From: Ricinus communis | Lineage: Eukaryota > Streptophyta > Magnoliopsida > Malpighiales > Euphorbiaceae | NCBI RefSeq assembly: GCF_019578655.1 | Contig: NC_063259.1 | Coordinates: 11,746,489-11,810,488 of the forward strand | Reading direction: 5' to 3' | Length of the DNA: 64,000 nucleotides | Shown: positions 36,660 through 48,160 of the stretch, one piece after another | How positions within the stretch are numbered: the first letter of the stretch is position 1 | Layout of the letters: each line of letters starts with the position of its first letter | Notes under the pieces: model-generated | The model's input: only the letters and a program-made list of their open reading frames with translations | Databases searched by the model: none | What the model was told of the DNA's origin: nothing | Translations under genes and position numbers: made by a program

Positions 36660-38961
36660 GGTGACCTTCCGATTTTTCAAAATTGATATTCTTTAGTGGC
36701 TTTTGTCGAAGTCTCAGATGTCTGTTGATTTGATGAAATCTTGGATGTCTCTGTTTTCAGACATGGTCCCTTATAAAAGATGTATGATCTTAATGTTTTC
36801 ACTTTCATATGGAGCAGGATTCTTTGAGAGCTTGATGGCTCTATTGTTGTTACACCTAGTGTGTATCGCCTTAGAGTGCAAGCCATAGTCTTCTGGTTGA
36901 TGCTTCATCCAACGGACCTGAGCACCACAGCTGCCTACTGAAGTATTTAGCTTCAATAGTCCATAGTGTGACAGACGCTTATTTCTTGCTTAATTAAGAA
37001 ATCAAGCAATGTCCATAAAACTTTTAGATGTTTAATATGTTCTTTTTGTCAACTCTACTTTCTGTATAATTAACATCACTATATCCAACTTAAATCTAAA
37101 GATTTACATTTATCTTACCATAAACTTAGATTGCTAGTCCCGATCAAATATCTTAATATGCTCTTTAAACTAATTAAATGAGACTCCTTAGAGTTTGCTT
37201 GGGATCTACCATACGTGCATATGCTAGCTCATATGTCTGGTCTACTAGTTATCAGATATAGTAGGGATCTGATCATTCCTCTATTCAGTTTGATGTCAAT
37301 TGATTTTTTAGCCTTGTCTTTCTTGAGTTTAGTTGTCTGGCTAATTAGATCTACAATGCTCTTTAAACTATCAAACTTGAACTTTCTTATCAACTCCTTA
37401 GTGTAGTTGATTTTGACAAATGAAGATTCTTTCACTTGCTTGCTAGATTTACAAACCCAAGAAGAAGTTGGATTCTCCTATAAGACTCATTTATCTCTTG
37501 ATTGTAGCTTTGGGCAACTAATCTAGTTTTGTTTCTCAGAATTCTTTCTTCCTCATCTATTATATTTCTGGGTAGCCATATTTTTCTGGTGGTAGATTGT
37601 TATATAGGTCTAGGTACTAACTTCCATACTTTGTTTTCTTCAATATGCTTTAGCTCATATTATATGGCAAATGTCTAAATTTCATCAATTTGAGTTTCAT
37701 CATAAGATTACAACTCTCTTTTCTAGGTGAAAAGGTATATTGCCATTTAGATGTATAAATATTGATCTTTGTTAATATCCCTTGTGATGGGTTATCTAGT
37801 ATCTTCTAAGTTGGATGATCCTTATGATACTTTCAATCTTTAGGTAGATCGGATGTCTAATTCTTTGAGTCATTTTCAGGTAGATTAAATGTCTCATCAG
37901 ATGCCTCATCTTCATTTGAACTGTTATTATCTGATTCTTTGTCATTGTCCAAACCAATCATCTGTATCATTATTTTTGCCTTTTCTTTTTAAAGAATGGT
38001 TAGATACATCAAATATCACATGTATTGATTTTTTAACAAATAAGGTTCTTTCATTGTATGCATTATATGATTTACTTATTGTTGAAAGATAAAACTTTTA
38101 CACCCAAATGTATAAACATATGAGAGATATAGGTTTTCTTCCTTTTAACAGCCTATAATATGTCTTACCCAAAAATAATCTTATAAGAATGTTGTTTAGG
38201 GTACATTAGGCTGTGTGTTTGAGGCTTCTGCTCAGAAACATTTTGGCAAGTTTCTCTCATGTAACTCGTTTCTAGCCATCTCTTAGGATTCTATTTTTTT
38301 CTCTCATTTACTCCATTTATTGTAATGTTCTTGGGGCTGAAAAAATGTATCCCATGGCTGCTTCTAATGAAGATGGTGGAGTATTCTTTCTCTTTTGAAT
38401 CTTTAGCAAAAATGGATGAATGCATTGTAGATGTCTACTATTGATGCAATAAACATGACTCATGTAAGTCTAGAAAAACCATCCACTATCATAAATACAT
38501 AATTATTTCCAATTAGACTTATGTATGTGATAGAACTGAACAAAGTAAAATTTAACAATTTTTAAGGCCTGTATGATAATCTTTTATGTTTAGCCAACTA
38601 TTATCGTCAACAGAAGACATCAAATTTTAGTTTGCATTCATTTAAGTCAACCATATAAGCATTACTCACTTATGGTCCAATAAATAGGCATGATAATCAA
38701 AAGTAGATTGAACCTGATAGTGGTTGTCTTAAAAAAGACTCTTATGTTTTTACCAATTAGCTGACTGATCCTCAACAGATTTTTCTTCAAGCCTTCTATC
38801 AGTGAAACTTCTTCAGTTAGGGATCTAATTTTATAACTCTTTTTAGTGGTTTTCCCTTTGCTTTTATCTCCATATTTCACATATCCACTTTTATCTTTAT
38901 GGATTTTTGAGAATGTATTTTTGTCCCAGTCATCTATCTTGAGCAGCTGCTGATTATGCAT
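36660..38961 (-). pseudogene. SIRE-like Copia pol (integrase, RT, RNase H), degraded
   Basis: On the minus strand in shifting frames: GYVKYGDKSKGK and SLIEGLKKNLLRISQL (GAG-pre-integrase, 38961-38662), an integrase end near 38250 (LAKMFLSRSLKHTA, then GKTYYRLLKGRKP), and RT near 37650-37500 (WKLVPRP, then RNIIDEEERILRNKTRLVAQ). RT continues at 37435-37229 (YRGM-type block read as LNRGMIRSLLYLITSRPDI), and RNase H comes near 36960-36700 (AQVRWMKHQPEDYGL, then IKLSKNPAPYESENIKIIH). These parts would copy and integrate the element. Numerous stops abolish function. The order INT-RT-RH is that of Copia. Confidence 0.8.
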
Positions 38962-40520
38962 TAGTCATCTTTTTACTGCTTGTTACTATGACTTACCTGC
39001 ATATTATCACTTAAATATAGGTACCCAATTTTAACTGATTGGTTAGTAGGTTAGATTTGGTTCCTTTTGGAATGTTAAACCTTTCTCATAAACATTTTTT
39101 TATTTATAGCATGCTGTGTACAAATTTCTGACATGATAATGAGAGAAATGCCTATAGAGAGCTATATTATAGTCGCTTCCACAAATAGAACTCTTATTAT
39201 ATAGATGTGGTAATGATGCACTATTAGAATGAGAAGATTAATCAGAAAGTTCCATAATATTTTCCAAGAATTATAGCTTCAAAAATTGAATTAGCTATCT
39301 ATTTGAATAAACCCTTAAAAAATTCTCTTTTGAAATTCAGTCTTGACATTTAGGAATTGTATAAAATCATATTTTCTAGTTATTTTTCATTCTTATAAAT
39401 CAACCTTTCAAATATGCTTAAGGAGATGTTCATATTGTTTCATAACACAAGATAGATCATTGCTTACTTCTTCAATCTTAGTATGTAAAAACTCAATTTT
39501 CATGTGATATATATGTGATGAATGATTGAGTTCTTGAGTGATGAAAATTTTGCATTTGCAATTCATGTACTTAACATCATCATAAGCAAAGTTAGAATCA
39601 GATACATTGTTTTAGCTATCTGAACTGGATTAATCACCTATTTTTTCCATCAGATATGAGTTGCTACTTCAGCTCCATTTGATTTATCATTATTGCTCTG
39701 AGATGATCCATCACCATCACTTGAGGTGGCTAAAACACTCTTTAATTCTCTTTTAGTTGAGAACAGTTTGGCTCTAGATGACAATGTTTGTTGCATTTCA
39801 GTAGACTAGTGAGACTTTTACTTATGCCTTGAGTTAAATGAGAAGTTGATCATTCTAAATGGTTTTTTTATTCCTCCTACCATCTTTCTTGAACAACCTT
39901 TTCCTCTTCAAGGCTAGTGCACGCATCATCTCATTATCATGTGAGTTTGCATTATTATCCTTTGGGTCAGCTACTCCTTCCTTTTTCTCATTTTCTGTTT
40001 TAGAAGAGATTTTCTCATTTGAGTGATTTCAAGTGATTTACAGAATTCAATACATCATGTATTTATTTCAGCAATGGTCTCAATTTCCCTCATATGAAAC
40101 ATCTCACAGTCATGTTTGAGAATGTTTGTCTTTATTTCATTAACTTAATAGATCCTTTTATAGTTACCTTGTAATGTCTCAGACTAATTTGTAGATGCGT
40201 AAGCAGACACCTTATTGAGTTCAACAAGTGTTGAAGAACAATAGTAATATTGATTACTGTAGTATTTAAAGATATCTATCTCTAATTAATAACATTATGT
40301 TCAGATTCCTCTTAAGGAACTTGTGCTTCCAAAAATCTTCATAGGAACCTTGTGATCGTTAATAATAAACCTCCATGTCTCAATATCAGTAGAATGTATA
40401 AAATTAGTTATTTGACATTTGTGATGAAAGTCTAACAATAGATTTTCCTTTAAGTGCCTATGGACTTAGTGCTGCCATTTAGATCTTTCCCCAAGAATGT
40501 TAAGCCTTCAATAATAGAAA
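38962..40520 (-). pseudogene. SIRE-like Copia gag, heavily degraded
   Basis: Between the PBS and the pre-integrase domain. Only pieces are readable, such as AMHALKRKRLFKKDGRRNKK near 39930-39870 (basic region of Gag) and a coiled-coil-like SHIYHMKIEFLHTKIEEVSN near 39500. No intact zinc knuckle was found. Identity rests on position and composition. Confidence 0.5.
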
Positions 40521-40523
40521 CAT

Positions 40524-40536
40524 GCTCTGATAAAAA
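40524..40536 (-). other. Primer-binding site of the SIRE-like element
   Basis: On the minus strand TTTTTATCAGAGC directly follows the LTR end. The last nine bases, TATCAGAGC, match the initiator-Met PBS; the first bases are mutated. Confidence 0.6.
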
Positions 40537-40558
40537 TGAGAGTTATACGTAGATGTTC

Positions 40559-40575
40559 GGGGGGGGGGGGGGGGG
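40559..40575 (+). repeat. Poly-G run (17 G)
   Basis: A 17-base G homopolymer near the LTR end. The matching place in the other LTR (about 34316) has six G. It may be real slippage or an assembly artefact. Confidence 0.8.
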
Positions 40576-41711
40576 TGAGTTGGACTTCTAAAATTCTGGC
40601 AGACTTCTATTTCTATTTTAGAATATGAAATATGTATTGTTTCTTTACGCTCAACTCTTGAATGTAAGCAACAAAAGAAAAAATGAATTAAGAAAGAGTT
40701 CAAAGAGTATTGGATTTATAAGCTCAACTTAAGAATAAAATACACAAAGTTAGATATCACAGGAGATCTTAGATGCCTGAAGCAAACTGCTTGTGTATCT
40801 AGTTGTGCACAAATGCACTTGATAGATATTTGAAGTAGTAAGCCAGCAAATCAATTAGCTTTCTCTTCAACTTTGAATCAACTCTATTACTATTTTAAGA
40901 ATTTCAGATATTAAATTTCACAAGAGTTGTTGGATGCCTGAAGCAAACTGCAAATATATCTAACTGCGCATGAAAGCACTTTGTAGGTATCTAAAGCAGT
41001 AAACCAATTGATCAATTAGATGTCTCTTTATTTATGAATCTATATCAAACTAAATACATAATCGTTGAAGGAGATTCACTAAGATTTATGAAGAGGAGTT
41101 GTTTGAAATCAAAATTTAAAGCCTTTTTGACACTTTGATTATTTTCAAATCACCTTATAAATTCAATAGAATAATAGATGACTGTGAAAGATAGAAATCA
41201 TATTTTCATATGAGAATAAAGTGGAAGAGTAAACAGAGAAAGTGCACAAAGGATTTATACTAGTTCATTATAACGACCTCTATCCAGTCCTTAAGGATCA
41301 ACCTTAAGCTTTTCTCCACTGTATGACTCTATTCAAATGTCTAGAATCAAGCCTTAGAAAGCATCTAGAAATAGATACCTAACAAGATGAGTTATCCCAC
41401 TCTTCTATTGATCCTTAGAATTTATAGGCTTTTGACTACCTCTCGCAAACTTCAATAGGTGCAAGTGAACCTCTTAAAAACTTCCAATAGGGTGGCTGTG
41501 TCACCTCTAATGTCAAACTTTACTTTTAACTAGGTGGTTGTGACACCCCTAATAGACTTCAATAGGTGTCTGACGACCACTCACTGACTTCTAACTAGGC
41601 GGTTGTGACACTTAACTTAGCCACAAGCTTTTCATCTAGGTGCTTGAAACCTTTATAAGATTTTCATTTGATAGGCTATTTATACAGCTACAATCTAAGG
41701 CAGTGAACCTA

Positions 41712-43111
41712 TGATGCAGTCTAGCACTAATGGCGAGTATCAAGGTCGTATCCCTCGAGAAAGTGAAAGCCCAAAGTTACTACTTTGTTCTCTGTTATAT
41801 TAGCCTAAAATAAATGATGAATAAATTTCTAAATTTACTAATAACTACAAGTTGAGTTCTAATTGAGATGCAGGAATGAATGGATAAATGAAACAACTAA
41901 GATAAGAAAGTAAACCCAAAGGGAACCTAAACTAGTTGGCAATCAAACAAAACATAACAAATTGATGAGTCCAATTATACTACTCGTGGACGAATTCTTA
42001 ACTGAATTCGGTTTCTCTCTCTCTCGATAACCGAATTCCTAAACTCAAGAACCTAAAGTTGGAATCTCTTTCTAACGATTGATCCTTAAATTAGCATTAA
42101 GCTTTAATCCGCCTCTATTAAGCTTTGTTAATTCTTAATCCGACTAGTTAATTATCCTTATCTCTAAGTGATTATTAACCAGTTCTTGCTATTCACATTT
42201 TCAACTGCCAAATGAACTTCTCAATCACATAAAGCATTCTAAATACTACAATTCACAACGTCTCATGAATAATGCATTATCTTATTAATACTGAAAGCAA
42301 GAAGGATACAAAACTAAACTCAAACAATCCAACAATTTAATACTGACTCAATATAGTAAAAAAATCCCAATGGATTTAATCGATCTAGCTACACATGATC
42401 ATGTTTAAAATAACTAGGAAATTAATTACAATGAAAGAATAACAAAAATGAAACATATACACCATTTTCTCTCGAATTGGATGAACAGCTCCAAATCTGA
42501 ATCAGCACTACAATTGATCTCCCCAATTTCCTCTCGATTTGCTCCACTACTGTTTTGCACTCGGAACCTTGCGATTCCGGGATTCTCCCTCTTTGCAACT
42601 CTCTTCTGAACTCAAAAACCGAACCAACCGCCCGAAATCTCTCTCTCCTCCCTATCTAATTGTCCCAGCACGGCCGAAGTCCAGGCCGTGCTGAACCTTC
42701 GGATCTCGCAATTTAGGTCTTCTTCCTGGCCGTGCCCTCGCTGGTGCTGAACCACCATGGGCCGTGTTGGAGGCCGTCGTAGCCTCAGAAACCATGCCAA
42801 AACACCACATTTGAGGACTAAAAGCTAATGGTTGAGCACGGCCAGAGTCCAGGCCGTGCTGATCAGCACGGCTTTGACTTAGGCCGTGCTCAATGTTTGA
42901 AATGCGAGCCCTTGTCCACTTTTGATGAATCCCCATCCATTTTCACACGTATTGATCTAGAATTGCTCAAATACTAATGATGGACCTATAAATTCTCCTG
43001 AAATGCAAAAGGACACAAAACACGGGTGATCTTGGAATAAAAGCACAATAATTGCTAAGAAAATACACAATAATATGCAAGCAAATATGTGTAAAACCAT
43101 GCACATCATCA
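41712..43111 (-). mobile_element. Insertion inside the SIRE-like LTR, LTR-like ends
   Basis: 1400 bases whose plus-strand ends are TGATGCAGTC and CACATCATCA, giving 5-bp inverted ends TGATG/CATCA. On the minus strand it starts TGATGATGTGCATGG and ends CCATTAGTGCTAGACTGCAT. There is no coding sequence; a GC-richer block at 42540-42940 carries alternating octamers. I found no matching target duplication. It is probably a solo LTR or MITE-like unit of an unnamed family. Confidence 0.45.
42668..42889. repeat. Alternating GCACGGCC / GGCCGTGC octamers
   Basis: Exact GCACGGCC at 42668 and 42836, with GCACGGCT at 42866. Exact GGCCGTGC at 42684, 42728, 42852 and 42882, with GGCCGTGT at 42760. The two forms are reverse complements and often face each other 8-15 bases apart. 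Confidence 0.75.
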
Positions 43112-44961
43112 TTTTAAACAATAAAGATAAGATAAAAATTCTTACATAGATCAACAATGTACACAAAAGGAATTTGAATGGAAAGAATTAAATGTTATCT
43201 CAAGAAGGTTTAAATAAAAATCAAATTTTGGAACATAAACTCTCTTAAGAAATATGAGTGATAGAGCAATTCTTTCTTTTAATTTAAAATCAGTTTTTGG
43301 AAAGACTCAAGAAAAATTCAAAATAGTAAAAGATGAAGAATAAATACTTGATGCATAACCTCTTTGAATTTCTTAGTAGATCTAGTGTTATAAGCTCTTC
43401 TTTCCTTAAAATCTAATTTAGGAGACTTTTTAAAAAATAAAGAAAGAGTAAAAATGATATATAAAATTTAATAAATGAACTCTTTGAATTTCACGATAGA
43501 TTTAAAGTTAGAGCACCACTCTTCATAATTGTAAATATCATGAAGAAGTTTTTATAAAATAAAAAAACTAGTTGTTAGAGAGAATAAAAAAGAATATTAA
43601 TTTGAAATTTCCCAACAGCTATATTGTCTAAACTCCATAGAGTTTGTTTGCCAGATTCTGAAAAGGTGTCTACTAGATTGTTACTGTCTGTAGAAAGTTG
43701 TAGCTGTGTTTGCCAGATTATCATTATCTGTAGAAAGTTGTAGTTCTGTCTACAGAAGACTGTCTTGAGATGACTATGCAGAGTTACTTTTTCTTCCTCA
43801 AAAAACTAGTTATAGCCATGTGAAAATATATATAAGTGTGTGAAAAAATGGCGTGACATGGCATAAAATGATTATATACCTAATAGGTATCGAGTAGAAG
43901 TTTGATAAAAGGCATATTTCTTAAAAGACAAGAAATTTTAAGAAAAAACTTTTGTGCATAAAATCCGCATTTGAGAAACAAAATATAATATTTTATGTTG
44001 TGTACTAAAGTTAAAATTAGAGATATTATCGTGTGCATGAAAATGATTTTAAAGTCAAGAGGTATTGTAGTATGCATTAAAATTAAGATTTCATATGAAA
44101 TATTAATGGATGTGTTCTTAAAGATTTTGCATAAGATAAGTTAATTTGATGCAAGAGGTCAAAACTGATCTTTTGACAAGATGACTAACTGACCCACTCT
44201 TTAGGCTTATGATGTTTTCTTTATATTCTTTAGCAGCCTTCCAAACGCTTAGTTATATGATTACTTAATTGAGTCATTTGATTCTTTCAGGTACGATAGA
44301 CTTCTTATGATTGTATATATATGTTATAATTATCTTTTAAGCTTTTTTCCTCTAATTAAATTACTTCATCCTGCAATAAATCTTCAACATACACATATCC
44401 AAATACCCACAAATACATTATTTTATTATCATCAAAACATAGATTATTAGCTTCTTGGAGCTAACAAAATATTCAATTAAAATTTATTTAGAAGAGAAGG
44501 AAAATCAACAGAAAGATTTATAGTCCCAACCCTACATCCATTCCCCAACCTACAATTGGGTATTTCACTATTAATGATCCTTTTATGGATGTAAAATCAA
44601 ATCCAAGTATTTCCAAGCTCACACTCAAACTTATCACCGATCCTTTTGTAGGTGCAAAGTCAAACCTAAATGTTTCCAAGCTCACACTCAAAATTTTCCC
44701 TTGAAGTTTTTCCAAGCTCACCCCTAACTTAGTGTTTCAGCTCACATCAAAGAGAGTTTTTCTTCCTAGGCTAACTCTCAAACCCTTTCCCAAGTGTTTA
44801 AGGCTATTGACCTAAGAGTCACTTGATCTCTATTTTGATCTTAATAACCAAATTGAATATTGCTAACTTCTGTTTAAGTGTCTATATGACAGTATATTTA
44901 AAGATTTCAAATGGGTCAAAGCTTTTCCAAGCTTTCAAGAAAGTATTGTAAAAAATCCAAA

Positions 44962-45336
44962 AAGCACGAGGGCGCTTTTCACATGGTCAAAATTATACAA
45001 GTCGTTGAAAACTCCATTTGACTACCTACCAATAATGAGGTGACATATAGCAGTCAAAAGGTTAAATCCTCAAAAAGCACTAGGGCGCTCTAATTTGAAG
45101 CATAAAACTCAAAGTGGCAGATGATTTTGTGATGAGAAGCGCAAGGGCACTTCTGAGCGCAAACAAGACAAGCGCGAGGGCGCTTCGTAGGCACGATGGT
45201 GGTTTTCGCAATTAATGCAATGTCAATAACTGTTAAGACATCAACCATCAAGTCAAAGCCACGTGTCTGAAGCTGTTGAAGCGCCAACGACTCTTTTTAA
45301 AAAGCGCAAGGGCGCTTGAGAAGCGCAGGGGCACTT
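44962..45336. repeat. Six copies of a 16-bp imperfect palindrome in C1 LTR
   Basis: The motif AAGCGCGAGGGCGCTT (arms AAGCGC and GCGCTT) starts at 44962, 45075, 45137, 45170, 45302 and 45321, with one or two changes each. All lie upstream of the LTR's TATA box at 45429, in what would be U3. Confidence 0.8.
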
Positions 45337-45428
45337 TTCATGACAACATGCAACCCTTTGCTAAGTCACCTAATTTGCATTAAATGAGTTTTGGACCTAT
45401 TATAATATCTCCAAGAGGTAGGTATGAA

Positions 45429-45436
45429 TATAAATA
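45429..45436 (+). promoter_or_regulatory. TATA box of C1 solo LTR
   Basis: TATAAATA in GGTATGAATATAAATAC, identical in context to 14892. Confidence 0.55.
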
Positions 45437-46264
45437 CTTCTTATAAAGATTTAAGAAAAAGATAGAGTGATTGGGTTATGTCTAACTCTTACAAATTTAT
45501 TTCTTAACTTTCTATACTCAATTTTTTCTTCTTTGTATTAAGTTGAATCTTATTGTTCAACTAAAACTCTAAAGGGTTGTTGTATGAGCCTAAGTATTAA
45601 AAACATAAGAAGTTGGTTGGTGAGTAGTCATCAATCCTAAAGGGTTAAGAGACTTAGTGAAGGATTAGTTCACTAAGGAAAGAGGTTAAGTGTTAGCCTT
45701 GGAAAACACCAAGTTGTTGGGTGAACTTGCAAAATCCAAAAGTTGTAATCTTGAAGATTATAATGGAGTACTCAAGTATGATATTGAAGAGTGGATGTAG
45801 GGAGGATTATTCCCAAACCACTATAAGTCTATGTGTCAATTCTTTTAACCCTAACTCTCTTTCAGTTCTCTACTATTTCTTAAAATCCTTGTGCGCCTCC
45901 TAAGTTTATCAAATTCCGTAATTTGGGGTCACCAATTCAATCCCCCTTCTTAGTTCCAAGGGACAACAAAGACTAACACTCAAACCTTTACAAGTGTTTT
46001 ATAGCTCACACTTAAACCTATAAAAAGAGAATTTAATGTAAAAAGATAAGAAATCACTTTGCAACAGTTTGCACACTTAGAAAATTGAACAACGATTGTC
46101 TAAGTCTTTAAGATAGGTATTTATACACAGATCAACCTCTTAGAGACGTTACAAATAACCCACACTTTATTAAATGCAAAGTAAAGATAATTTGGCAAAA
46201 AGAACTTTCTACGAGAGAAGCACCCTCGCGCTTTAAAAGTACCCCCACACTTTTTGGCACTCTT

Positions 46265-46872
46265 GTTATATATAAAAGCATGATTAGTCCTTTGAGGCTT
46301 ATCTTTTGGACCTTGCGGTGCCTTTCCTTTTGCCTTAGGGAGAGGAGGCCTAGCGTGTATGCTTTAACCTCCTTCGGTACTACTTCTATAGTTGACGTTT
46401 AAGGTGTAGAAGCTTTAGTAAAAAGGAAACTAGATAGAGATGATGATGATGAGTCTCTATTGAAGGTTAGACCATATTTAACAAGATGAGGTCTTTGGGA
46501 TATAATAAGTATATCCAAAGCTTCATTTTCTTTGTGAAACTTTAAAATAGAACTTCTTATCTCCTCTACTTTATTTTTCAAATCATTATTTTCTTTATGC
46601 ATCTCATTAGGTAAGGAGGTTTTTGAAGAAATAGTCTTTTAGCTCTAAATTTGAAGTAAGACTTGAAACTTGTTTTCCTAATTTCTTAAAATTATTTTCT
46701 AGTTTCAAACTATTTTCTTTATAAAACTTCATTTTAGAGTGATATTTTTCACATTTCAAGATTATGCCTTCTAAGAGTTCAATCTCAATCATCTCATGTA
46801 TATCATGACCACAGTCACTATCACAAGTATGAGATGAAGAATATACCTCTTTAGAGTCATCCTCCATGGCTT
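46265..46872 (-). pseudogene. C1 Copia gag C-terminal fragment
   Basis: On the minus strand it starts AMEDDSKEVYSSSHTC, which matches ALEDESNEVCSISHTC of the gag at 27736-29889. A Lys/Glu-rich coiled-coil (SLKLENNFKKLGKQVSSL), MHKENNDLKNKVEEI and SQRPHLVKYGL follow, then a basic P/K/Q-rich tail. It is cut on both sides: a small Gypsy-like piece precedes it, and it runs straight into C1 LTR sequence at about 46255. Zinc knuckle and pol are missing. Confidence 0.75.
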
Positions 46873-47078
46873 AAATATTAAATTAAAATAATAATTTAAC
46901 ACCTCAATGACTTAAATATTAAATTAAAATAATAATTATCACTAAATTAATTCTAGCACCATAAAATTTCATGATCCAAAAATTTAAATATTTAAATTTT
47001 TATATAAATTGACCTATAAATTATCTAGCTCATTACGTGCCATAAATTTTGGAAAACTCAAAATTTTGAGGTGTTACA
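46873..47078 (-). mobile_element. Short Gypsy-like LTR fragment
   Basis: On the minus strand it begins TGTAACACCTCAAAATTTTG, the style of Gypsy LTR starts. It contains a 41-base-offset duplication of CTTAAATATTAAATTAAAAT. It bridges a C1 LTR portion and a C1 gag fragment, both truncated, so it marks a rearrangement junction. No target duplication was found. Confidence 0.4.
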
Positions 47079-47988
47079 ACTCTCCAACCTACAATTGGGT
47101 TTTTCACTATTAATGATCCTTTTGCGGGTGCAAGATCAAATCCAACTATTTTGAAGCTCACACTCAAACTTCTCACCGATCCTTTTACAGGTGTAAGATT
47201 AAATCCAAGTTTTTCTAAGCTCACACTCAAACTTTTTCCTAAGAGTTTTCCCAAGATCTCCCCCAAATTTAATGTTTAGGCTTACACTAAACCTAATAAG
47301 AGTTTTTCTTCCTAGGCTAATTCTCAAACCCTTTTTCAAGTGTTTAAGGTTAACACTTAAACCTTTACAAGTATTTTATGGCTTATACATAAACCTATGT
47401 AAATAGAATTTAATGTAGAAAGATGAGAAATCACTTAGAAAATTGAATAACGATTATCTAAGTCTTTAATTTAGGTACTTACACACATATCAACCTCTTA
47501 GAGACGTTATAAATAGCGCACACTTCATTTAATACAAAGTAAAAATAATTTGACAAAAGTAACTTTCTGCTAAAGAAGCGCTCTCAAGCACCCTCATGCT
47601 TTCTCAATATAGTCGTTGGAGTTCTAACGGCTCTTGACACACGGCGTAGCTTTACAAGATGATGGCACAATGGTTATTGACTTAGCATTTAACGCGAGCT
47701 CTACTTTCTACCATATTTTATCTTTCTCTTCAATGGGAGGTGCCCTCACACTTCACAAGGAGAATACTCTTTAAATGCCATGTGTTAATATTTAACTGGG
47801 AGGCTTATAGTTGACTTTGAGAAAAGCACCCAAGTACTTTTGCAGCTACAACAATGCTATTTGATTTTTTTCTAAAACCTTTTGTCCAATACTTAAGCAA
47901 CTTTAACACTATATAATAAACACTTAAAAATGAAATTAGTACTACTCAATTTGACTGTCCCAAGGTTATAAAATGACTTAGGCTAACA
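47079..47988 (-). repeat. C1 LTR portion (middle of composite element)
   Basis: On the minus strand it starts TGTTAGCCTAAGTCATTTTA right after a polypurine tract, so it was a 3' LTR. It is collinear with 44467-44804 and 45969-46255 (for example TTAATGATCCTTTTGC near 47110), but its terminal about 100 bases are missing. Confidence 0.75.
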
Positions 47989-48160
47989 ATCTCTCCCTTT
48001 TTTATTTTGACAATTAAATTGAGCAAAAATAAACAAATTGTATATAGAATCCTTAAAGTGCATATGCTCCCTCTTAACTCATGAATAAGTGAAATTAAAA
48101 TAAATTATTTTGAAGTTGACCTCTCCCCCATAATGTTAGAATTGATTTGCACAAGTTCAT
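47989..48160 (-). other. Polypurine tract and 3' region of C1 element
   Basis: The minus strand reads TAAAAAAGGGAGAGAT up to the LTR start at 47988. The remainder is non-coding and continues at 52806 after the L3 insertion; TTCAT at 48156-48160 is the L3 target duplication. Confidence 0.75.

Larger units (their letters stand above)
34281..44466 (-). mobile_element. SIRE-like Copia element nested in a C1 LTR
   Basis: Its two LTRs (34281-35249 and 40537-44466), polypurine tract, PBS and degraded gag-pol all run on the minus strand. LTR ends on that strand are TGTTAGCTCC..CGTATAACTCTCA and TCTTAGCCCC..GCATAACTTTCA. Flanks are AAAAA (34276-34280) and AAATA (44467-44471), matching at 4 of 5. C1 LTR sequence resumes on both sides, so this is younger than the C1 element. 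Many stops show that it is inactive. Confidence 0.8.
40537..44466 (-). repeat. 5' LTR of the SIRE-like element (long form, with insertion)
   Basis: 3930 bases. Its ends match 34281-35249; the middle holds an about 165-base diverged duplication (GATGCCTGAAGCAAACTGC near 40773 and 40950), a stretch with repeated GGTGGTTGTGACAC-type units at 41460-41620, and the insertion at 41712-43111. Because the middle reads as LTR on both sides of the insertion, the short LTR has probably lost sequence. Confidence 0.7.
44805..45968 (+). mobile_element. C1 Copia solo LTR
   Basis: 1164 bases from TATTGACCTAAGAG to AGGGACAACA, collinear with 14300-15449. It interrupts a minus-strand C1 LTR: the neighbouring copy reads GTTTAAGGTTAACACTTAAA without a break near 47340, and the site here is AAGGC (44800-44804) and AAGAC (45969-45973), a 4-of-5 target duplication. 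No internal sequence remains, so it arose by LTR-LTR recombination. Confidence 0.85.

Noticed and set aside
41450..41620. GGTGGTTGTGACAC-type repeats as a possible tRNA-like or regulatory RNA
   Set aside because: No cloverleaf pairing or A/B box arrangement; the units are simple diverged repeats in the LTR.
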